64,000 bases of DNA from Microscillaceae bacterium (GCA_003483885.1 DMXI01000608.1:1-64000), one strand, 5' to 3'; counted from the first letter of the stretch, positions 28,016 to 37,590 are shown. Numbers and translations are program-made. Notes: a model not told the origin generated them from the sequence alone.

Positions 28016-28441
28016 GTGAACCAGCCCCACACTGGCACCTTATACAATATGCCTATGGAAACGCTTAAAACGATTAGCCCTCGCCAAATAGAGGAGCAGG
28101 AAATGCAACTTCTCCAAGCTATGCAAACCAGCGATATAGCCTTGTTGGATCAATTGATTCACCCTCAATTACAATTTACCACACCTACTGGGCAAGTAGT
28201 CACCAAAACCATGGACCTGGAAAACTACCGATCGGGCAGCATGACCATAGCAGCTATGTCGCCCTCTGATCAAAAGATTCAGATTATTGGGCAAGATGCC
28301 ATCGTTACGGTAAAAATTGACATGGAAGGTGAATTTCTCGGGCAAGCCTTCAAAGGAGCTTTTAGATTTACCCGTTTTTGGAAACTGGTGGATAACCAGT
28401 GGCAAGTAGTTGGAGGTAGTTCAGTTCAAATAAACGCTTAG
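28016..28441 (+). CDS. DUF4440 / NTF2-like protein
   Basis: This 141-residue frame opens at GTG 28016. The ATGs at 28049 and 28055 give a more usual N-terminus (METLKTISPRQIEEQE) and either may be the true start. The sequence follows the SnoaL/NTF2-like DUF4440 pattern: an N-terminal helix (LLQAMQTSDIALLDQLIHPQLQFTTPTG) and C-terminal strands ending FTRFWKLVDNQWQVVGGSS. These domains bind small hydrophobic ligands or act as enzymes; the substrate is unknown. The stop overlaps a GTG just before cydA, so the gene is probably cotranscribed with cydAB. Confidence 0.82.
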   Translation: MNQPHTGTLYNMPMETLKTISPRQIEEQEMQLLQAMQTSDIALLDQLIHPQLQFTTPTGQVVTKTMDLENYRSGSMTIAAMSPSDQKIQIIGQDAIVTVKIDMEGEFLGQAFKGAFRFTRFWKLVDNQWQVVGGSSVQINA

Positions 28442-28446
28442 TGATC

Positions 28447-29829
28447 ATGGAAACAGAAATTTTAGCTAGAATTCAATTCGCTTTTACGGTGGCTTTTCAT
28501 TACATCTATCCACCATTAAGCATCGGTTTAGGACTCATACTCGTAATATTTGAGTCAATTTATATACGCACCAAAAATGAAGAATACCACAAGTTAGCCA
28601 AGTTTTGGACCAAAATATTTGCCCTTACTTTTGGCATCGGGGTCGTTACAGGCATTGTCATGGAGTTTGAATTTGGCACCAATTGGGCTGTGTATTCTCG
28701 CTACGTAGGCGATGTTTTTGGTAGTGCTCTGGCCGCAGAAGGTATTTTTGCTTTTGCGCTCGAAAGCGGCTTCTTAGGAGTTTTATTATTTGGCTGGAAT
28801 CGGGTAAAACCCTGGGTACATTTGGTGTCTACCATTGGGGTATTTTTTGGCTCTATGTTTTCGGCCATTTGGATTGTAGTGGCCAATAGTTGGCAACAAA
28901 CCCCAGCGGGTTATCATATTGTGGGGGAAGGCCTCAATGCCCGCGCAGAAATTACCGATTTTTGGGCCATGGTTTTCAACCCCTCTAGTGTAGACCGCCT
29001 TACTCACGTTTGGCTGGGGGCTTTTCTGGCAGGGTCATTTTTGGTACTGAGCGTACATGCTTATTATCTCGTGAAGGGGCGTTATGTAGAAATTTCCAAA
29101 AAAGCTTTTAGAATCGCGCTTATAGTAGCTACGGTATTCTCTCTAGGGCAATTATTCACTGGGCACCAATCAGCCGAAGGTGTAGCCAAAAACCAACCCG
29201 CTAAACTAGCGGCTATGGAGGGACATTTTAAGGCCAAAGGCCCTGCTGATATGTATCTCTTTGGTTGGGTTAACAAGGAAAAACAAGAGGTGACTGGGGT
29301 GAAAATACCGGGTGGGCTTTCTTTTTTGTTGCATTATGACCCCAAAGCACCCGTAACTGGGCTAAATGCTTTTCCTGAAAACGAACGCCCTCCACAGGTA
29401 AATGCAGTATTTCAGTTCTACCACTTGATGGTAGCCATTGGTATGACATTGATTGGCCTCACGCTATTGGCGAGTTTTCTGCTTTGGCGCAAAAAGCTTT
29501 TCCAGCAAAAATGGTTATTACGCATTTTTGTATGGGCGGTTTTCTTACCTCAAATCGCCAATCAGGTCGGTTGGTTTGCCGCCGAAATGGGACGCCAGCC
29601 TTGGGTAGTATATAAGCTACTACGTACTTCGGACGCTTTTTCGCAAGCAGTTACTGACAACCAGATTTTGTTTTCGCTGATTTTGTTTTTCGTAGTTTAT
29701 GCGCTTTTATTTTTCTTGTTTATCTATATGCTCAATAAGAAGATTAAGCACGGGCCTTATGACGAAAGTGATACCGAGCTACGACCCAAAACCGAGGAAA
29801 TCACTCAAATTATTACTGGTAAAAATTAA
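28447..29829 (+). CDS. cydA: Cytochrome bd ubiquinol oxidase subunit I
   Basis: High-affinity terminal oxidase subunit that oxidises quinol and carries haems b558, b595 and d. From ATG 28447 it has 460 residues (GTG at 28441 would add two). Visible signatures: the N-terminal LARIQFAFTVAFHYIYPPLS with the b595-ligand His, the conserved AAEGIFAFALESGFLG glutamates, VHAYYLVKGR with the b558-ligand His, GHQSAEGVAKNQPAKLAAMEG, and GRQPWVVYKLLRTSDA. The Q-loop is short (the region after AAMEGHF is brief), as in the non-E. coli class. It is followed 25 bp later by cydB. Confidence 0.96.
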   Translation: METEILARIQFAFTVAFHYIYPPLSIGLGLILVIFESIYIRTKNEEYHKLAKFWTKIFALTFGIGVVTGIVMEFEFGTNWAVYSRYVGDVFGSALAAEGIFAFALESGFLGVLLFGWNRVKPWVHLVSTIGVFFGSMFSAIWIVVANSWQQTPAGYHIVGEGLNARAEITDFWAMVFNPSSVDRLTHVWLGAFLAGSFLVLSVHAYYLVKGRYVEISKKAFRIALIVATVFSLGQLFTGHQSAEGVAKNQPAKLAAMEGHFKAKGPADMYLFGWVNKEKQEVTGVKIPGGLSFLLHYDPKAPVTGLNAFPENERPPQVNAVFQFYHLMVAIGMTLIGLTLLASFLLWRKKLFQQKWLLRIFVWAVFLPQIANQVGWFAAEMGRQPWVVYKLLRTSDAFSQAVTDNQILFSLILFFVVYALLFFLFIYMLNKKIKHGPYDESDTELRPKTEEITQIITGKN

Positions 29830-29854
29830 TTCCCCAATATAAAACTAAAACGTT

Positions 29855-30892
29855 ATGGAAACATTTTTAGGCATTGATTATCCTACCTGGTGGTATTTGG
29901 TGGTAGGCGGATTGTTTTCGGGGTATGCCATTCTCGATGGCTTTGATTTTGGCGCTGGCGCCTGGCATTTGTTTTTCAAAAAAGAACAAAGTCGTCGGAT
30001 TGCCCTCAACGCCATTGGCCCCGTATGGGATGGCAACGAAGTGTGGTTGGTAATTGGCGGAGGGGCATTATTTGCTGGATTTCCGGTGATGTATGCCACT
30101 TTTTTCTCGGCTTTGTATGTACCCTTTATGCTGTTTTTGGTGTGCATTATTTTTAGGGCCATTGCCATCGAGTTTCGCAGCAAAGAAGAAGGCAAGTTAT
30201 GGCGCAAAAGCTGGGACATTTCGTACAGCGTGTCGAGCACCTTGTTGGCGTTTTTGTTAGGAGTAGTACTGGGCAATGTGCTACAAGGTATCGCTGTGGG
30301 CAAAGACTACTTGTACCAAGGCCAAGGATTCTTCGAGTTTTTGAACCCTTATGCCCTCATGACTGGGTTTACTACCTTGTCTTTGTTTATGGTGCACGGT
30401 GCCATTTATTTATTGCTTAAAACCGAAGGACGTCTTTTTGCCAAACTCACCGTTTTGCTCAAGCGAGCCATTATTGGGTTTATGGTCATTTTTGGAATCA
30501 CATCACTGTATACGTTGTTGTATATTCCTCATTTGTCAGATGATTTCAAATCCAACCCGATATTGTTTGTGGTTCCAGTGCTTACTTTTTTGAGTATTGC
30601 CAATATTCCACGATTGGCCAACAAAAAAAGGTTTAGGGGTGCCTTCCTATTTTCTTCTCTCACTATTAGTTTATTGTTAGTTTTGGTAGCCATCGAGTTA
30701 TATCCTACTTTGTTGATTTCTACGGTGGATCCCAAATACAACCTAACAGTATACAAAGCTGCAGCTTCTACCAAATCGCTCAAAATCATGATGACGATTG
30801 TGGCCATTGGTGCGCCACTGGTGGCAGGTTATACTTTCTTTGTGTACAAAACTTTCCGTGGGAAGGTAAAATTGGACGAACACAGTTATTAG
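29855..30892 (+). CDS. cydB: Cytochrome bd ubiquinol oxidase subunit II
   Basis: This 345-residue polytopic membrane protein has CydB signatures: the N-terminal YPTWWYLVVGGLFSGYAILDGFDFG, GPVWDGNEVWLVIGGGALFAGFP and RAIAIEFRSKEE. It lies 25 bp after cydA, forming the two-gene oxidase operon that supports respiration at low oxygen. Cytochrome bd is relatively sulfide-resistant, which makes its position a few kb from the sulfide-oxidation cluster notable. No cydX-like small ORF was seen after it; a 13-bp inverted repeat follows at once. Confidence 0.95.
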   Translation: METFLGIDYPTWWYLVVGGLFSGYAILDGFDFGAGAWHLFFKKEQSRRIALNAIGPVWDGNEVWLVIGGGALFAGFPVMYATFFSALYVPFMLFLVCIIFRAIAIEFRSKEEGKLWRKSWDISYSVSSTLLAFLLGVVLGNVLQGIAVGKDYLYQGQGFFEFLNPYALMTGFTTLSLFMVHGAIYLLLKTEGRLFAKLTVLLKRAIIGFMVIFGITSLYTLLYIPHLSDDFKSNPILFVVPVLTFLSIANIPRLANKKRFRGAFLFSSLTISLLLVLVAIELYPTLLISTVDPKYNLTVYKAAASTKSLKIMMTIVAIGAPLVAGYTFFVYKTFRGKVKLDEHSY

Positions 30893-30908
30893 AAATATTG
30901 AACAAAGT

Positions 30909-30968
30909 GGCTGCCTCATAATACTTTTATTAAAGAAAATTTGGTAATATTTAATTTATGAGGCAGCC
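30909..30968. promoter_or_regulatory. 13-bp inverted repeat spanning the cyd / TPR-sensor junction
   Basis: GGCTGCCTCATAA (30909-30921) and TTATGAGGCAGCC (30956-30968) are perfect complements around 34 nt of AT-rich sequence. The repeat follows the cydB stop by 16 bp and precedes the TPR sensor gene. It may terminate cyd transcription or serve as an operator. It lacks a T run. Confidence 0.55.
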
Positions 30969-30987
30969 TCAACCAGATTATTGCAAC

Positions 30988-32751
30988 ATGAAACACTTAC
31001 TTGCTTTTATTTTACTCAGTGGATTTTTTCAACAGGGCCTGGTGGCTCAAAACTCCCAAAAACTGGAGGCAATGGTAGCAGCTGGAGAAAAAGCCTTTCA
31101 CACGCATCAAATTAGTTTAGCAAGAAACCATTTTACCAAGGCATTGGCTGACTCTACCATCAAAAATAATCCAAGCGTATACATAAAAGCTTTGAAGGGA
31201 GTGGGACATTTGCACAACATCAAAGGCATGTACGACCGGGGTTTTCAACAGTATTTGAAAGCCCTGGTCATTGCCCAAAAAACCAATGACTATCCCCAGC
31301 AAGGCGTACTTTTTGGTGACATTGCTAGCCTATACGCTCACTTACAAAACTTCCAAAAAGCCTTGGAATACGCAAATAAGGGGTTGGATATGGCCAGCAA
31401 GCGTAATCTACCAAAAATAGAAAAGTCTTTACTTACCGTTCAAGGCAGCATTTATACCGCTTTGAACCAGCCCAATAAAGCCCTCGATTCGGAACAAAAA
31501 GCTTTAAACATTGCCAAAACACTTCGGGATACCGTGATGTTTGTAAAAACCTATAACAACCTGGCCAATATTTACGCCTATATGGGGGATTACTCACAGG
31601 CCAAACAATATTTTTTCAAGGCAATCAAACTACAGCATCCAGATTCGGAACGGATGGCCCACTTGCAATCTAACCTGTCTAATGTATACATTAGGCAACA
31701 AAAGTACGACTCGTCTTTGGTATACCTCAACAAAGCCATCCAGCTGGCCCAAAAACAACCCGTTGATTGGGTTTTGGGCGTGATGTATAACAAGATGGCG
31801 CGGATTTATCATCTAAAAAAAGAGTTCGACACTTCCGAAAATTACTACCAGAAAAGTATGGCCATTTTGCGCAAAACCGATGATCCACTGGGGGCGGTAC
31901 AAACCTACCAAGGCATTGCGGCAAATTATGCAGCCCAAAAACAATTCGAAAAAGCATTTGAGGCACATAAACGTTTCAAAACAGCCTCGGATAGTCTTTA
32001 TCGCCAACAAAAACTCGAGCGTATCAATGGATTGGAACAAAGCTATGTCAATGCCCAAAAGCAAAAAACCATTACTCAATTGGAGCAAAAAACCACTCTC
32101 CAGGGTCGCTTACTTTTAACTATTGGGGTCATATTGGTTTTGTTATCCACAGTGTTTATTTTAATAGTACATCGCAATAGGCTCAAACGAGCACTCTTGG
32201 AACACAAAAGTGAATTATTGGCCAAAGAAAATGCCTTTAATAAATCAGAAACACAAAGGCTTGAGATGGAGCAGCGGCTTCGCCAAAAAGAAAATCAACA
32301 ACTGAAGTTTGACTTGGATTATAAAACCCGTGAGTTGACCAGTTCGGCTTTGCTTTCTTATCAAAATGTAGAAGTACTCAACAACATTCAGGAAATTGTG
32401 AAAGACCTCAAACCAAAACTCCCGAAAAACAAGGAGCTACAAGAGGAGTTTGGTCAAATTCAACAAATTATAAAAAACAATACCCACATCGAAAAAAGCT
32501 GGGATCGTTTCAAGCTACATTTCGACGAGGTGCACCCGCTATTTTTTGATCAACTTGTGGGTGTATCCAGTAATCTTTCACAAAACGATCTCAGATTGTC
32601 GGCTTACATCCGTTTGAATATGTCTAACAAAGAAATTGGCCAACTTTTGAATATTGAATTTAGCAGTGTGCAAATGGCCAAATACCGTCTTAAGAAAAAG
32701 CTGGCGCTTGCCAAAGATTGCAATCTCAACGAGTTTATCCAGCAGTTATAA
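30988..32751 (+). CDS. TPR-containing membrane sensor with C-terminal LuxR-type HTH
   Basis: From ATG 30988 the protein has 587 residues and starts with a clean signal peptide (MKHLLAFILL...GLVAQ). An ATG at 30958 lies inside an inverted repeat and would put a polar stretch before the signal. About six to seven TPR motifs (~30-345) should form a periplasmic solenoid. A transmembrane helix (~377-397), a coiled coil and a cytoplasmic end with a LuxR/GerE-like helix-turn-helix follow (LSQNDLRLSAYIRLNMSNKEIGQLL...VQMAKYRLKKKL). This layout is common in Bacteroidota one-component membrane regulators. Targets are unknown; the adjacent cyd operon is a candidate. Confidence 0.87.
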   Translation: MKHLLAFILLSGFFQQGLVAQNSQKLEAMVAAGEKAFHTHQISLARNHFTKALADSTIKNNPSVYIKALKGVGHLHNIKGMYDRGFQQYLKALVIAQKTNDYPQQGVLFGDIASLYAHLQNFQKALEYANKGLDMASKRNLPKIEKSLLTVQGSIYTALNQPNKALDSEQKALNIAKTLRDTVMFVKTYNNLANIYAYMGDYSQAKQYFFKAIKLQHPDSERMAHLQSNLSNVYIRQQKYDSSLVYLNKAIQLAQKQPVDWVLGVMYNKMARIYHLKKEFDTSENYYQKSMAILRKTDDPLGAVQTYQGIAANYAAQKQFEKAFEAHKRFKTASDSLYRQQKLERINGLEQSYVNAQKQKTITQLEQKTTLQGRLLLTIGVILVLLSTVFILIVHRNRLKRALLEHKSELLAKENAFNKSETQRLEMEQRLRQKENQQLKFDLDYKTRELTSSALLSYQNVEVLNNIQEIVKDLKPKLPKNKELQEEFGQIQQIIKNNTHIEKSWDRFKLHFDEVHPLFFDQLVGVSSNLSQNDLRLSAYIRLNMSNKEIGQLLNIEFSSVQMAKYRLKKKLALAKDCNLNEFIQQL

Positions 32752-32811
32752 CTATAGACTTTTCTACTCCTTCTGGTGTGCATTTAAATGTGTATCTGTT
32801 TTCTAGGAGCA

Positions 32812-33510
32812 ATTGTACGGCGGTTTTCAGGTATATGTATCCAACATTAGAAATACGAAGCTTTATGACCGCGTTAGAAACGCTCCTAAAAATAGGTCCT
32901 CATGAAAAATGAGAACCAGTAGAGTGAAATTTACGGCGGTTTTCAGGAGTACGTATCCAACATTGGAAATACGAAGCTTTATGACCACGTTAAGAAACGC
33001 TCCTAAAAATAGGTCCTCATGAAAAATGAGAACCAGTAGAGTGCAATTGTACGGCGGTTTTCAGGTGTACGTATCCAACATTGAAAATGCTAGGCTTTAT
33101 GACCGCGTTAAGAAACGCTCCTAAAAATAGGTCCTCATTAAAAATGAGAACCATTAGAGTGCAATTGTACGGCGGTTTTCAGGTGTACGTATCCAACATT
33201 AGAAATACTAGGCTTTATGACCGCGTTAGAAACGCTCCTAAAAATAGGTCCTCATGAAAAATGAGAACCAGTAGAGTGAAATTTACGGCGGTTTTCAGGA
33301 GTACGTATCTAACATTGGAAATGCTAGGCTTTATGACTGCGTTAAGAAACGGTCCTCAAAATAGGTCCTCATTAAAAATGAGAATCAGTAGAGTGAAATT
33401 TACGGCGGTTTTCAGGAGTACGTATCCAATATTGGAAATACGAAGCTTTATGACCGCGTTAAGAAACACTCCTAAAAATAGATTCTCATGAAAAATGAGA
33501 ACCAGTATAG
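32812..33510. repeat. Tandem array of six ~117-bp repeats
   Basis: The landmark TACGGCGGTTTTCAGG occurs at 32816, 32932, 33050, 33168, 33284 and 33401, giving periods of 116, 118, 118, 116 and 117 bp. Units contain GTATCCAACATT, GCTTTATGACCGCGTTA, CTCCTAAAAATAGGTCCTCAT and a small CTCAT/ATGAG hairpin. Two subtypes alternate: a 116-bp type with GTGAAATT before the landmark, and a 118-bp type with GTGCAATTG. The unit length is not constant modulo 3, so the array is not a coding repeat. It sits alone between the TPR sensor and the acetate-sensor locus. Confidence 0.92.
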
Positions 33511-33625
33511 ATCTAAACCTGGGTAAAAAGTAGTAATATTTAAGCAATCGTTATCACTAAATCTATAAGCCTATCAATTTTCTGATTATATTGGGTACCA
33601 GCACTAACTTTTGAACTGACTGCAT

Positions 33626-33871
33626 ATGTCCAAACTAATCACTCGTAAAAAAAGCCTGGTCAAATTTTTCTTCCTATTTTTGCTCTTCATGTTCATTTTC
33701 AACTACCCTATTTTGTCCATTTTCAATATCCCTAAAAAGATAGGTAGTTTGCCATTACTGTATGTATACATCTTTATCATTTGGTGTATAGCCATTGCTT
33801 GCATTGCCTTTGTCTTTGAGCGCCACCACAAACATCGCCCCCTCAAAGATCCCGAAGAAAACACAGAGTAG
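33626..33871 (+). CDS. Small two-helix membrane protein next to the SLC5-kinase gene
   Basis: This 81-residue protein has a basic N-terminus (MSKLITRKKS), two transmembrane helices (~14-33 and ~42-62) and a charged C-terminus with HHKHRP and an acidic tail. The layout resembles small subunits or accessory proteins encoded beside sodium:solute symporters (for example DUF3311- or DUF4212-type), but I cannot assign a family. The SLC5-histidine kinase fusion starts 125 bp later on the same strand. A role as its small partner is inferred from context only. Confidence 0.7.
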   Translation: MSKLITRKKSLVKFFFLFLLFMFIFNYPILSIFNIPKKIGSLPLLYVYIFIIWCIAIACIAFVFERHHKHRPLKDPEENTE

Positions 33872-33996
33872 TCAATGCCTTGTTAAAGGAAAACTAGGTG
33901 AATCCTTGTTGGTGTCACTTCACCTAAACATCATACAAGGGACCGAATTGGTTTCGCTCCCACTGTTCATGTTACATTTTTAATTGTTCGTTTCCT

Positions 33997-36720
33997 GTGT
34001 CTACTTCCCTTGTTCTCATCGCATCGTTTACTTATCTGGCGCTTCTGTTTTTGATTGCCTGGTGGGGCGAAAAACGGGCGAAATCAGGCAAAAGCCTAGT
34101 CAACAATCCATACGTATACGCGCTTTCGTTTACGGTATTTTGCACCGCCTGGACCTATTATGGCAGTGTAGGTAGGGCTGCTACCAGTGGAGTAGATTTT
34201 TTGACTACTTATATTGGCCCTACTCTGGTGGCCCCGCTCTGGTGGTTGGTTTTGCGAAAGATCATCCAAATTTGTAAGGTACAACGTATTACTACCATTG
34301 CCGATTTAATTTCTTCGCGGTATGGCAAAAACGTGAGCCTGGGAGGAATTGTGACCATTATGAGCCTATTTGGAATCATCCCGTACATTGCATTACAACT
34401 CAAAGCTATTGCCACCAGTTTCAACATTATTACCGAAGGAGTTTCAAGCAATACCCTGGGCAACACTTCGTTTTTTTTGCAGGATACCGCTTTTTATGTC
34501 ACCATTGTGCTGGTAGTTTTCACCATTTTATTTGGCACTCGCACCATTATCGCGACCGATCGTCACGAAGGCATGGTCAGCGTTATTGCCTTCGAATCCA
34601 TTATCAAATTACTCGCCTTTTTGCTTATTGGGGTATTTGTCACTTTTGGTCTTTTTGATGGACTATCTGATATTTTTAGCAAAGCTGCGCAAAACCCTGA
34701 ACTCTCTAAGCTATTTATCATGGATGATCGCGGGGGAAATATCAAGTGGCTTTATATGTGCCTTTTATCTATGCTGGCCATTATGTTTTTGCCTCGTCAG
34801 TTTCAGGTAGCTGTCGTAGAAAATGCCCGTCCCTGGCATTTGAATCGGGCCATGTGGATGTTCCCTTTGTATTTGCTATTGATCAACTTGTTTGTGATCC
34901 CTATTGCTTTTGGAGGAAAACTCTTCTTTGGGGATCAACCGGTAGATGCCGATACTTTTGTATTGAGCCTTCCGCTGTCTTCCAATCAAACTGGATTGAC
35001 CTTATTTGCTTTTATTGGAGGTTTTTCGGCGGCCACGAGTATGATCATTGTATCTAGCATGGCCTTGAGCTTTATGTTTAGTAACAACTTGCTCATGCCG
35101 CTCTTATTATTGAACAATCGCTTCAAAAATCGGTATCAGCATCAGCTAGGTAATATTTTAATTTATGGGCGTAGGCTTTCTATTTTCTTTATCTTGCTAT
35201 TTGCCTATATCTATAACAAAACCATCTCTAGCCAATATTCTTTGGTGTCTACTGGCTTGACCTCTTTCGTAGCCATTGCCCAATTTGCCCCTGCTATTTT
35301 GGGAGGTATTTATTGGAAACAAGGGCATAAAAATGGCGCTCTGGTAGGTATTTTAGCAGGTTTTGTTTTGTGGTTTTTTCTATTGATTGTTCCTGCCCTT
35401 ATTGAAGTTGGCCTTATTGACGCCAGCGTTCAGCAGCAAGGACTTTGGGGTGCTTCCTGGTTAAGACCCCAGCAGTTTTTAGGGCTTACCAATCTCGACC
35501 CAATTTCTCATGCATTATTTTGGAGCATGTTTTTTAACATCCTATGTTATGTAGGCATTTCTTACCTTTCGCGGGCCTCGGTAGAAGAGCACACTCAGGC
35601 TGAGATTTTTGTCAATATTCACAAATATTCAAACCTGGAAGAAAGTGGGATGATATGGACAGGAATTGCTTATACTGCCGACCTTACCAAAACGGTAGTC
35701 AATTTTTTAGGGGAAGAACGGGCCCAACAAGCCTTGGAAGAGTTTAGCCAAAAGTTTGGTCATCAGTGGAAAAAAAAACCTCAGGCCGATACTCAGCTTG
35801 TGACCTATCTGGAGCGGCTCCTGGCTAGTACCATTGGTGCCGCAGCTGCCAGGTTAATGATTGCCTCAGTGGCCAGTGACGAAGAAATTTCTAACCAGGA
35901 AGTATTACAACTCGTGCGGGAATCTCAAGAACTGAAGTTACTCAATGAACAACTCAAAAAACAATCGGAAGAACTTGAAACCACTGGTGAGCAACTCAAA
36001 GAAGCCAATCAACAATTAATTAAAACTGACCATCTCAAAAACGAGTTTATTTCCACAGTAACTCACGAAATGCGTACGCCGCTTACTTCTATTCGGGCGT
36101 TTTCAGAAATACTGGCCGATAATCCTGACCTGGAAGAAGACGAAAAGGTTCACTTTCTGGAAACTATCATCAAAGAAACCAATCGTATGGAACGCCTCAT
36201 CAACCAAGTGCTCGACTTGGAAAGATTTGCTTCAGGCCAGCAGCGACTTAACTTGCAAACCCTGGATATTAACAAAATTTTACAAGAAGCTATTGACTCG
36301 GTACAACAGGTAATTCAAGAAAATAACATAAATTTGAAGGTCAATTTCGCCTCTGATTTAGCGCTTATCTCAGGGGACGCAGATCGTTTGATGCAAGTAG
36401 TTCTCAATTTATTGTCTAATGCTATCAAGTTTAGTAAGTCTAATGCGGGTGAAATCACGGTTACTTCGTTTCAAGAAGTAGCATTTGTACGCGTAGAGGT
36501 AATAGATAATGGCAAGGGCATTAAGAAAGAATTGCATCAATTGATCTTTGAAAAATTTTACCAGGACGAAGACCAAAATATCCGCAAACCCAAAGGGAGC
36601 GGATTGGGTTTGGCCATTAGTAAAACCATCATTGATTACCATCAGGGTAGTATCTGGGTGGATAGTGAACCAGAAAAGCCCACAAAATTTTGCTTTAGAT
36701 TACCAATTATATCAACATAA
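33997..36720 (+). CDS. CbrA-like SLC5 transporter-STAC-histidine kinase fusion
   Basis: This 907-residue protein starts at GTG 33997. Residues ~1-520 form a sodium/solute symporter (SLC5/SSS) domain with about 13 transmembrane helices. Residues ~540-640 fit the STAC domain that joins SLC5 sensors to kinases (AADTQLVTYLERLL-type, ASTIGAAAARLMIASV). A coiled coil leads to HisKA with the phosphorylated H690 (VTHEMRTPLTS). The HATPase follows, with N box near 800 (NLLSNAIKFS), G1 (VIDNGKGI) and G2 (GSGLGLAI ~868). It senses a transported substrate and signals to the single-domain response regulator 79 bp downstream. The nearby acetate uptake genes suggest acetate or a similar carboxylate as the signal (inference). 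Confidence 0.92.
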   Translation: MSTSLVLIASFTYLALLFLIAWWGEKRAKSGKSLVNNPYVYALSFTVFCTAWTYYGSVGRAATSGVDFLTTYIGPTLVAPLWWLVLRKIIQICKVQRITTIADLISSRYGKNVSLGGIVTIMSLFGIIPYIALQLKAIATSFNIITEGVSSNTLGNTSFFLQDTAFYVTIVLVVFTILFGTRTIIATDRHEGMVSVIAFESIIKLLAFLLIGVFVTFGLFDGLSDIFSKAAQNPELSKLFIMDDRGGNIKWLYMCLLSMLAIMFLPRQFQVAVVENARPWHLNRAMWMFPLYLLLINLFVIPIAFGGKLFFGDQPVDADTFVLSLPLSSNQTGLTLFAFIGGFSAATSMIIVSSMALSFMFSNNLLMPLLLLNNRFKNRYQHQLGNILIYGRRLSIFFILLFAYIYNKTISSQYSLVSTGLTSFVAIAQFAPAILGGIYWKQGHKNGALVGILAGFVLWFFLLIVPALIEVGLIDASVQQQGLWGASWLRPQQFLGLTNLDPISHALFWSMFFNILCYVGISYLSRASVEEHTQAEIFVNIHKYSNLEESGMIWTGIAYTADLTKTVVNFLGEERAQQALEEFSQKFGHQWKKKPQADTQLVTYLERLLASTIGAAAARLMIASVASDEEISNQEVLQLVRESQELKLLNEQLKKQSEELETTGEQLKEANQQLIKTDHLKNEFISTVTHEMRTPLTSIRAFSEILADNPDLEEDEKVHFLETIIKETNRMERLINQVLDLERFASGQQRLNLQTLDINKILQEAIDSVQQVIQENNINLKVNFASDLALISGDADRLMQVVLNLLSNAIKFSKSNAGEITVTSFQEVAFVRVEVIDNGKGIKKELHQLIFEKFYQDEDQNIRKPKGSGLGLAISKTIIDYHQGSIWVDSEPEKPTKFCFRLPIIST

Positions 36721-36799
36721 TGTCAACTTTTGTTTAACTTTTACGGTTTAATATTCAACAGAGTCTCAACACTTTTTCAATTTACATTTAAAATGCCTT

Positions 36800-37165
36800 A
36801 TGTCGAAAGTACTAATTGTAGATGATGAACCCAATATCTTGTTATCGCTGGAGTTTTTGATGAAGAAACAAGGCTATAAAGTGTACATCGCTCGAGATGG
36901 CGCAGAAGCCATGGACATGATCAAAGAGCAAGAACCCGAAGTGGTAGTGTTAGACATCATGATGCCTGAGGTAGATGGATATGAAGTGTGTTCTTTTATA
37001 AAGAATGATGATGGACTCAAACATATCAAGGTCATCTTCCTGACTGCCAAAACGAAACCAGAAGACATTGAAAAAGGAAAAGAAATTGGCGCTGACGCTT
37101 ACATGACGAAGCCTTTCTCTACCCGAAATCTGATGAAAAAAGTAAAAGAAATTTTGGTTGCGTAG
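36800..37165 (+). CDS. Single-domain (CheY-like) response regulator
   Basis: This 121-residue receiver domain has acidic pocket D8/D9, phosphorylation site D52 (VVVLDIMMPEVDGYE), T82 (FLTAKT) and K104 (MTKPF). It has no output domain, so it must act through protein interaction or a phosphorelay. It lies directly behind the SLC5-STAC-kinase gene and is almost certainly its partner. Transcription output would need another protein; the orphan zinc-ribbon/HTH gene 700 bp downstream is a possible but unproven candidate. Confidence 0.93.
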   Translation: MSKVLIVDDEPNILLSLEFLMKKQGYKVYIARDGAEAMDMIKEQEPEVVVLDIMMPEVDGYEVCSFIKNDDGLKHIKVIFLTAKTKPEDIEKGKEIGADAYMTKPFSTRNLMKKVKEILVA

Positions 37166-37204
37166 ACGATTCAAGGAAAAGTTTTTTAGTCCACAGTGTT
37201 TATT

Positions 37205-37590
37205 TCATTGCTCCACTTCGCTTATTGTTGCATTGTTAAATTGTTTCGCAATGCGTCGCAAAACCCGTTGCCCTAAGCGCAGCCGAAGGCGAAACAATAA
37301 AAAAATTAACCATTTATCGTTAGAAAATAATTCATCCATTCATAACCGCAGAACGAAGTTCAAGCTCTGCGTAGCTAATTTATAATTCATTGACCATTCA
37401 CCACTGATCATTAAAATTTAATTGTTCTATTGTTACATTGCTCTATTGTTCCGCAATGCATCGCGAAACCATTAATCATCAAACATTATATTAAGTCGAA
37501 GGAACTAGCAATAGAAAAAAAATTAACCATTCACCACTAACTAATCATTTACCGTTAGAAAATAATTCATCCATTCATAATTTATAATTA
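37205..37590. repeat. Two copies of a dispersed intergenic repeat
   Basis: Two related stretches (37205-37352 and 37383-37590) contain variants of ATTGTTACATTGCTCTATTG, TCGCAATGCGTCGC and ATTAACCATTTACC. Both end with ATAATTCATCCATTCATAA (37327-37345 and 37562-37580). The same pieces recur at 46119-46390, 51895-51985 and 57495-57666. There is no coding sequence. Confidence 0.8.

Noticed and set aside
33261..33491. Open frame with an internally repeated protein sequence (KFTAVFRSTY...)
   Set aside because: It is a by-product of the ~117-bp tandem repeats. Units of 116 and 118 bp break the frame, so it is not a coding repeat.
32812..33510. CRISPR array
   Set aside because: The period is ~117 bp with no unique spacers, whole units are conserved, and no cas gene is in the window.
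37205..37590. Pseudogene of the ADP-ribosylglycohydrolase
   Set aside because: Only the 3'-terminal ~30 bp and downstream repeat match; no catalytic-domain remnants are present, so it is a dispersed repeat rather than a gene copy.
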